Shown here one piece after another: positions 61,760 to 64,000 of a DNA stretch of 64,000 bases (position 1 is its first letter; each line of letters begins with the position of its first letter). The position numbers were made by a program, and so were the translations under genes. The stretch spans positions 1 through 64,000 of the forward strand of contig CAJFQC010000009.1 of assembly GCA_904418845.1 (NCBI GenBank), in the 5' to 3' direction. Source of the DNA: an uncultured Ruminococcus sp. GTDB taxonomy: Bacteria; Bacillota; Clostridia; Lachnospirales; Lachnospiraceae. The notes below the pieces were generated by a model, which did no database searches, was not told where the DNA came from, and saw only the letters and a program-made list of their open reading frames with translations.

Positions 61760-61803
61760 AAAAATTTCAGGAAACCTGAAGAAAATTTAGGGAGAAAAAA
61801 TAC

Positions 61804-61832
61804 TTGCCTTTTGAGGGCGGGTAGGTTATACT
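61804..61832 (+). promoter_or_regulatory. glnN promoter
   Basis: TTGCCT and TATACT spaced by 17 bases, about 160 bases before glnN. Transcription would start near 61839, just before a terminator hairpin. Confidence 0.6.
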
Positions 61833-61851
61833 GTCTCACATAGACATGAAC

Positions 61852-61887
61852 AAGGGCGTTCCAGCATAGCGTGGAGTGCCCTTTTTT
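61852..61887 (+). terminator. Terminator or attenuator in the fba-glnN gap
   Basis: GGGCGTTCCA and TGGAGTGCCC pair over 10 bp (two G-U), loop of 8, then six Ts. It lies about 90 bases after fba but downstream of the glnN promoter, so it could end fba transcripts or attenuate glnN. The rest of the gap (61888-61991) has a small GTGCG/CGCAC hairpin near 61935. Confidence 0.6.
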
Positions 61888-61991
61888 ATATCATAGGAAA
61901 GTCCCGGACCGACCTGTGATATAAAAAGCACTCTGTGCGGGATGCGCACTCTTTGTTCTGTCGAAGCCAGACGGGAAGGAAGGGATTACAT

Positions 61992-64000
61992 ATGAGCACT
62001 GATAAGATCAATGTGGCAGAGATATTTGGAGAAAATGTATTTAATGATACTGTGATGCAGCAGCGTCTTCCGAACAAGGTTTATAAAAAATTGAAACAAA
62101 CGATCCAGGAAGGAAACGAATTGGATCTTGAGACCGCAGACGTCATCGCGCACGAGATGAAAGAGTGGGCTATTGAGAAGGGCGCAACGCACTATACTCA
62201 CTGGTTTCTGCCGTTGACAGGCGTTACAGCGGAGAAGCACGATTCCTTTATCTCAGCCCCGCAGCCGAGCGGAAAGGTTCTGATGAGTTTTTCGGGCAAA
62301 GAGCTGATCAAAGGAGAGCCGGATGCATCCTCCTTCCCATCGGGAGGCTTGAGGGCGACTTTCGAGGCGAGGGGATATACAGCATGGGACTGCACTTCGC
62401 CGGCGTTCGTGAGACAGGATGCGGCAGGCGCGACGCTGTGTATCCCTACAGCATTCTGCTCTTATACAGGAGAGGCTCTTGACCAGAAGACGCCGCTTCT
62501 GCGGTCGATGGAAGCGATAAACACACAGGCTCTGCGTCTTCTTCGTCTTTTTGGAAATACAACGTCGAAAAAAGCGACGCCGTCGGTTGGAGCGGAGCAG
62601 GAGTATTTCCTTGTGGATGCGGAGAAATTTCTTGAGAGAAAAGATCTGATCTATACAGGACGGACGCTTTTCGGAGCAATGCCTCCGAAAGGACAGGAAC
62701 TAGACGATCATTACTTCGGAACGATCCGCCAGAGGGTCGCGGCCTTTATGAAGGATGTTAACGAGGAACTCTGGAAAGTAGGGGTTACCGCAAAGATACA
62801 GCATAACGAAGTGGCTCCGGCACAGCACGAGCTGGCTCCGATCTATGCGGAGGCCAACATCGCGGTGGATCACAATCATATCGTTATGCAGACATTGAAA
62901 CGTGTGGCATGCCGGCATGGACTAAAGTGCCTGCTTCATGAGAAGCCGTTTGCGGGAGTCAATGGATCTGGTAAGCACAACAACTGGTCAATCACTACAG
63001 ACGACGGGATCAACATGCTTGATCCTGGCAAGACTCCGCACGAAAACACGCAGTTCCTTCTCGTGCTCATGTGTATCTTACGGGCAGTGAACAAACACGC
63101 AGACCTGTTAAGAGAGTCTGCGGCTGATCCGGGAAATGACCACAGACTTGGCGCAAACGAGGCTCCTCCGGCGATTATTTCCGTATTCCTCGGAGAACAG
63201 CTTGAAGACGTGATGGAGCAGCTTATCAGCACAGGAGAAGCAACGCACAGTCTGAAAGGCGGAAAGCTGCAGACAGGTGTAAGAACTCTGCCGGATCTTG
63301 CGAAAGATGCGACAGACAGAAACCGTACATCACCGTTTGCGTTTACAGGAAATAAATTTGAGTTCCGCATGGTCGGCTCAAGAGACTCTATCGCGTCTCC
63401 GAACATTGTGTTGAATACGATCGTTGCGGAAGCATTTGCAGATGCGTGCGATGTGATTGAAAAGTCAGATGATTTTGAACTGGCAGTGCATGACCTGATC
63501 AAAGGGTATGCAACGGAGAACCAGAGGATCGTATTCAATGGCGACGGATATTCAGAGGCATGGGTCGAAGAGGCAGAAAGGAGAGGACTTCCGAACATCC
63601 GCTCCATGGTTGAGGCGATTCCTGCCATCACTGCAGATAAGGCAGTAGCGCTCTTTGAGAGATTTGGCGTATTTACCAAGGCGGAACTGGAGTCGCGTGC
63701 GGAGATTCGGTATGAGTCGTATGCAAAAGCTATCAATATTGAAGCAAGAACGATGATCGACATGGCAAGCAAGCAGTTTCTGCCGACTTTCATCAAATAT
63801 ACAAAGACCCTCGCAGACACCGTGAATACAGTCAAGGCGGCGGGCGCCGACGCTTCCGTACAGCTTGACTGCCTGAACCAGGTGACGGAGCTCATGGGCG
63901 AGACCAGGTCAGCTCTTGATACTCTGGTACGGGTGACGAATGAGGCGGCAGCGAAAGAAGAAGGATCTGTTCAGGCGAACTTCTATCACACAGATGTATT
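61992..64000 (+). CDS. glnN: Type III glutamine synthetase (runs off the window)
   Basis: Makes glutamine from glutamate, ammonia and ATP. About 669 codons are visible with no stop, of an expected 700 or so. Motifs: SFPSGGLRATFEARGYTAWD near the start, VGAEQEYFLVD, the long KIQHNEVAPAQHELAPIY stretch, NGSGKHNNWS and NKFEFRMVGSRDS. The type III enzyme is much longer than GlnA and not adenylylated. GGAAGGG lies upstream of the ATG. The 3' end is outside the window. Confidence 0.93.
   Translation, partial: MSTDKINVAEIFGENVFNDTVMQQRLPNKVYKKLKQTIQEGNELDLETADVIAHEMKEWAIEKGATHYTHWFLPLTGVTAEKHDSFISAPQPSGKVLMSFSGKELIKGEPDASSFPSGGLRATFEARGYTAWDCTSPAFVRQDAAGATLCIPTAFCSYTGEALDQKTPLLRSMEAINTQALRLLRLFGNTTSKKATPSVGAEQEYFLVDAEKFLERKDLIYTGRTLFGAMPPKGQELDDHYFGTIRQRVAAFMKDVNEELWKVGVTAKIQHNEVAPAQHELAPIYAEANIAVDHNHIVMQTLKRVACRHGLKCLLHEKPFAGVNGSGKHNNWSITTDDGINMLDPGKTPHENTQFLLVLMCILRAVNKHADLLRESAADPGNDHRLGANEAPPAIISVFLGEQLEDVMEQLISTGEATHSLKGGKLQTGVRTLPDLAKDATDRNRTSPFAFTGNKFEFRMVGSRDSIASPNIVLNTIVAEAFADACDVIEKSDDFELAVHDLIKGYATENQRIVFNGDGYSEAWVEEAERRGLPNIRSMVEAIPAITADKAVALFERFGVFTKAELESRAEIRYESYAKAINIEARTMIDMASKQFLPTFIKYTKTLADTVNTVKAAGADASVQLDCLNQVTELMGETRSALDTLVRVTNEAAAKEEGSVQANFYHTDV

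Noticed and set aside
61755..61771. CCTGAAA/TTTCAGG hairpin at the end of fba as a terminator
   Set aside because: It overlaps the stop codon, has a 3-base loop and no T-run after it; the hairpin at 61852 is a better candidate.
61833..61991. Glutamine (glnA) riboswitch or ANTAR double hairpin before glnN
   Set aside because: Conserved core bases of glnA RNA and a pair of six-base loops could not be found; the loop of the visible hairpin has eight bases.

Overview
The window looks like chromosome of an anaerobic, spore-former-related member of the Firmicutes, most likely Lachnospiraceae (Clostridia). This is inferred from moderate GC with strong GGAGG ribosome sites, a pyruvate:ferredoxin oxidoreductase, an [FeFe]-hydrogenase-like protein, a SpoIIE-type phosphatase, a MurE with the meso-DAP motif DNPR, a type III glutamine synthetase, and the typical order priA-def-fmt-zinc peptidase-rsmB-rlmN-prpC-prkC-rsgA-rpe-thiN. 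No rRNA, IS element or CRISPR array is visible. One tRNA (Glu, CUC) is present.

Layout. 0-1.5 kb: the right end of a probable prophage (C-terminal scrap, endolysin, possible attachment region). 1.5-5.3 kb: an ABC ATPase, a secreted CARDB-like protein and an FtsX/MacB permease in overlapping order. 5.3-8.2 kb: a small conserved hypothetical, a GNAT-like protein, an orphan PTS IIC-like membrane protein and a small alarmone synthetase. 8.3-10.8 kb (minus): zinc-ribbon membrane protein, NfeD, SPFH protein. 11-14.8 kb: a P1B-2 Zn/Cd/Pb ATPase, a TPR lipoprotein, HflX. 14.8-26.3 kb: an accessory carbohydrate region with two AraC-type regulators, kduI, kduD, eda and kdgK (unsaturated uronate to pyruvate and glyceraldehyde 3-phosphate), a foldase-like secreted protein and a 1356-residue cell-wall-anchored beta-helix protein. 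26.5-29.1 kb: an HD alarmone-hydrolase-like protein, a DUF6512-like membrane protein and a sodium:alanine symporter.

29.3-45 kb is a dense plus-strand housekeeping block: murE, priA, def, fmt, zinc metallopeptidase, rsmB, rlmN, the PP2C phosphatase/PASTA kinase pair, rsgA, rpe, thiN, ychF, lgt. 45.2-48.8 kb is nifJ. 48.9-53.7 kb holds the most unusual set: a PAS-containing [FeFe]-hydrogenase-like sensor directly followed by a SpoIIE-type phosphatase, divergent from an ECF sigma factor whose anti-sigma gene is broken. A 31-bp perfect hairpin closes it. 53.8-56.3 kb (minus): SPOR-domain amidase and CNNM/CBS (HlyC/CorC) protein. 56.5-59.5 kb: murB-rapZ-whiA and a Crh-like HPr lacking the phosphorylatable His15. 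59.7-64 kb: lipid kinase, tRNA-Glu, class II aldolase, and glnN running off the edge behind a promoter and an early terminator.

The best candidates for something little described are the redox-sensor-like hydrogenase/phosphatase pair with the adjacent ECF sigma factor, the uronate locus with its large repeat-bearing surface protein, and a 15-bp perfect hairpin in the first codons of rsgA. All assignments come from reading the sequence and recalling families; no database search was possible.
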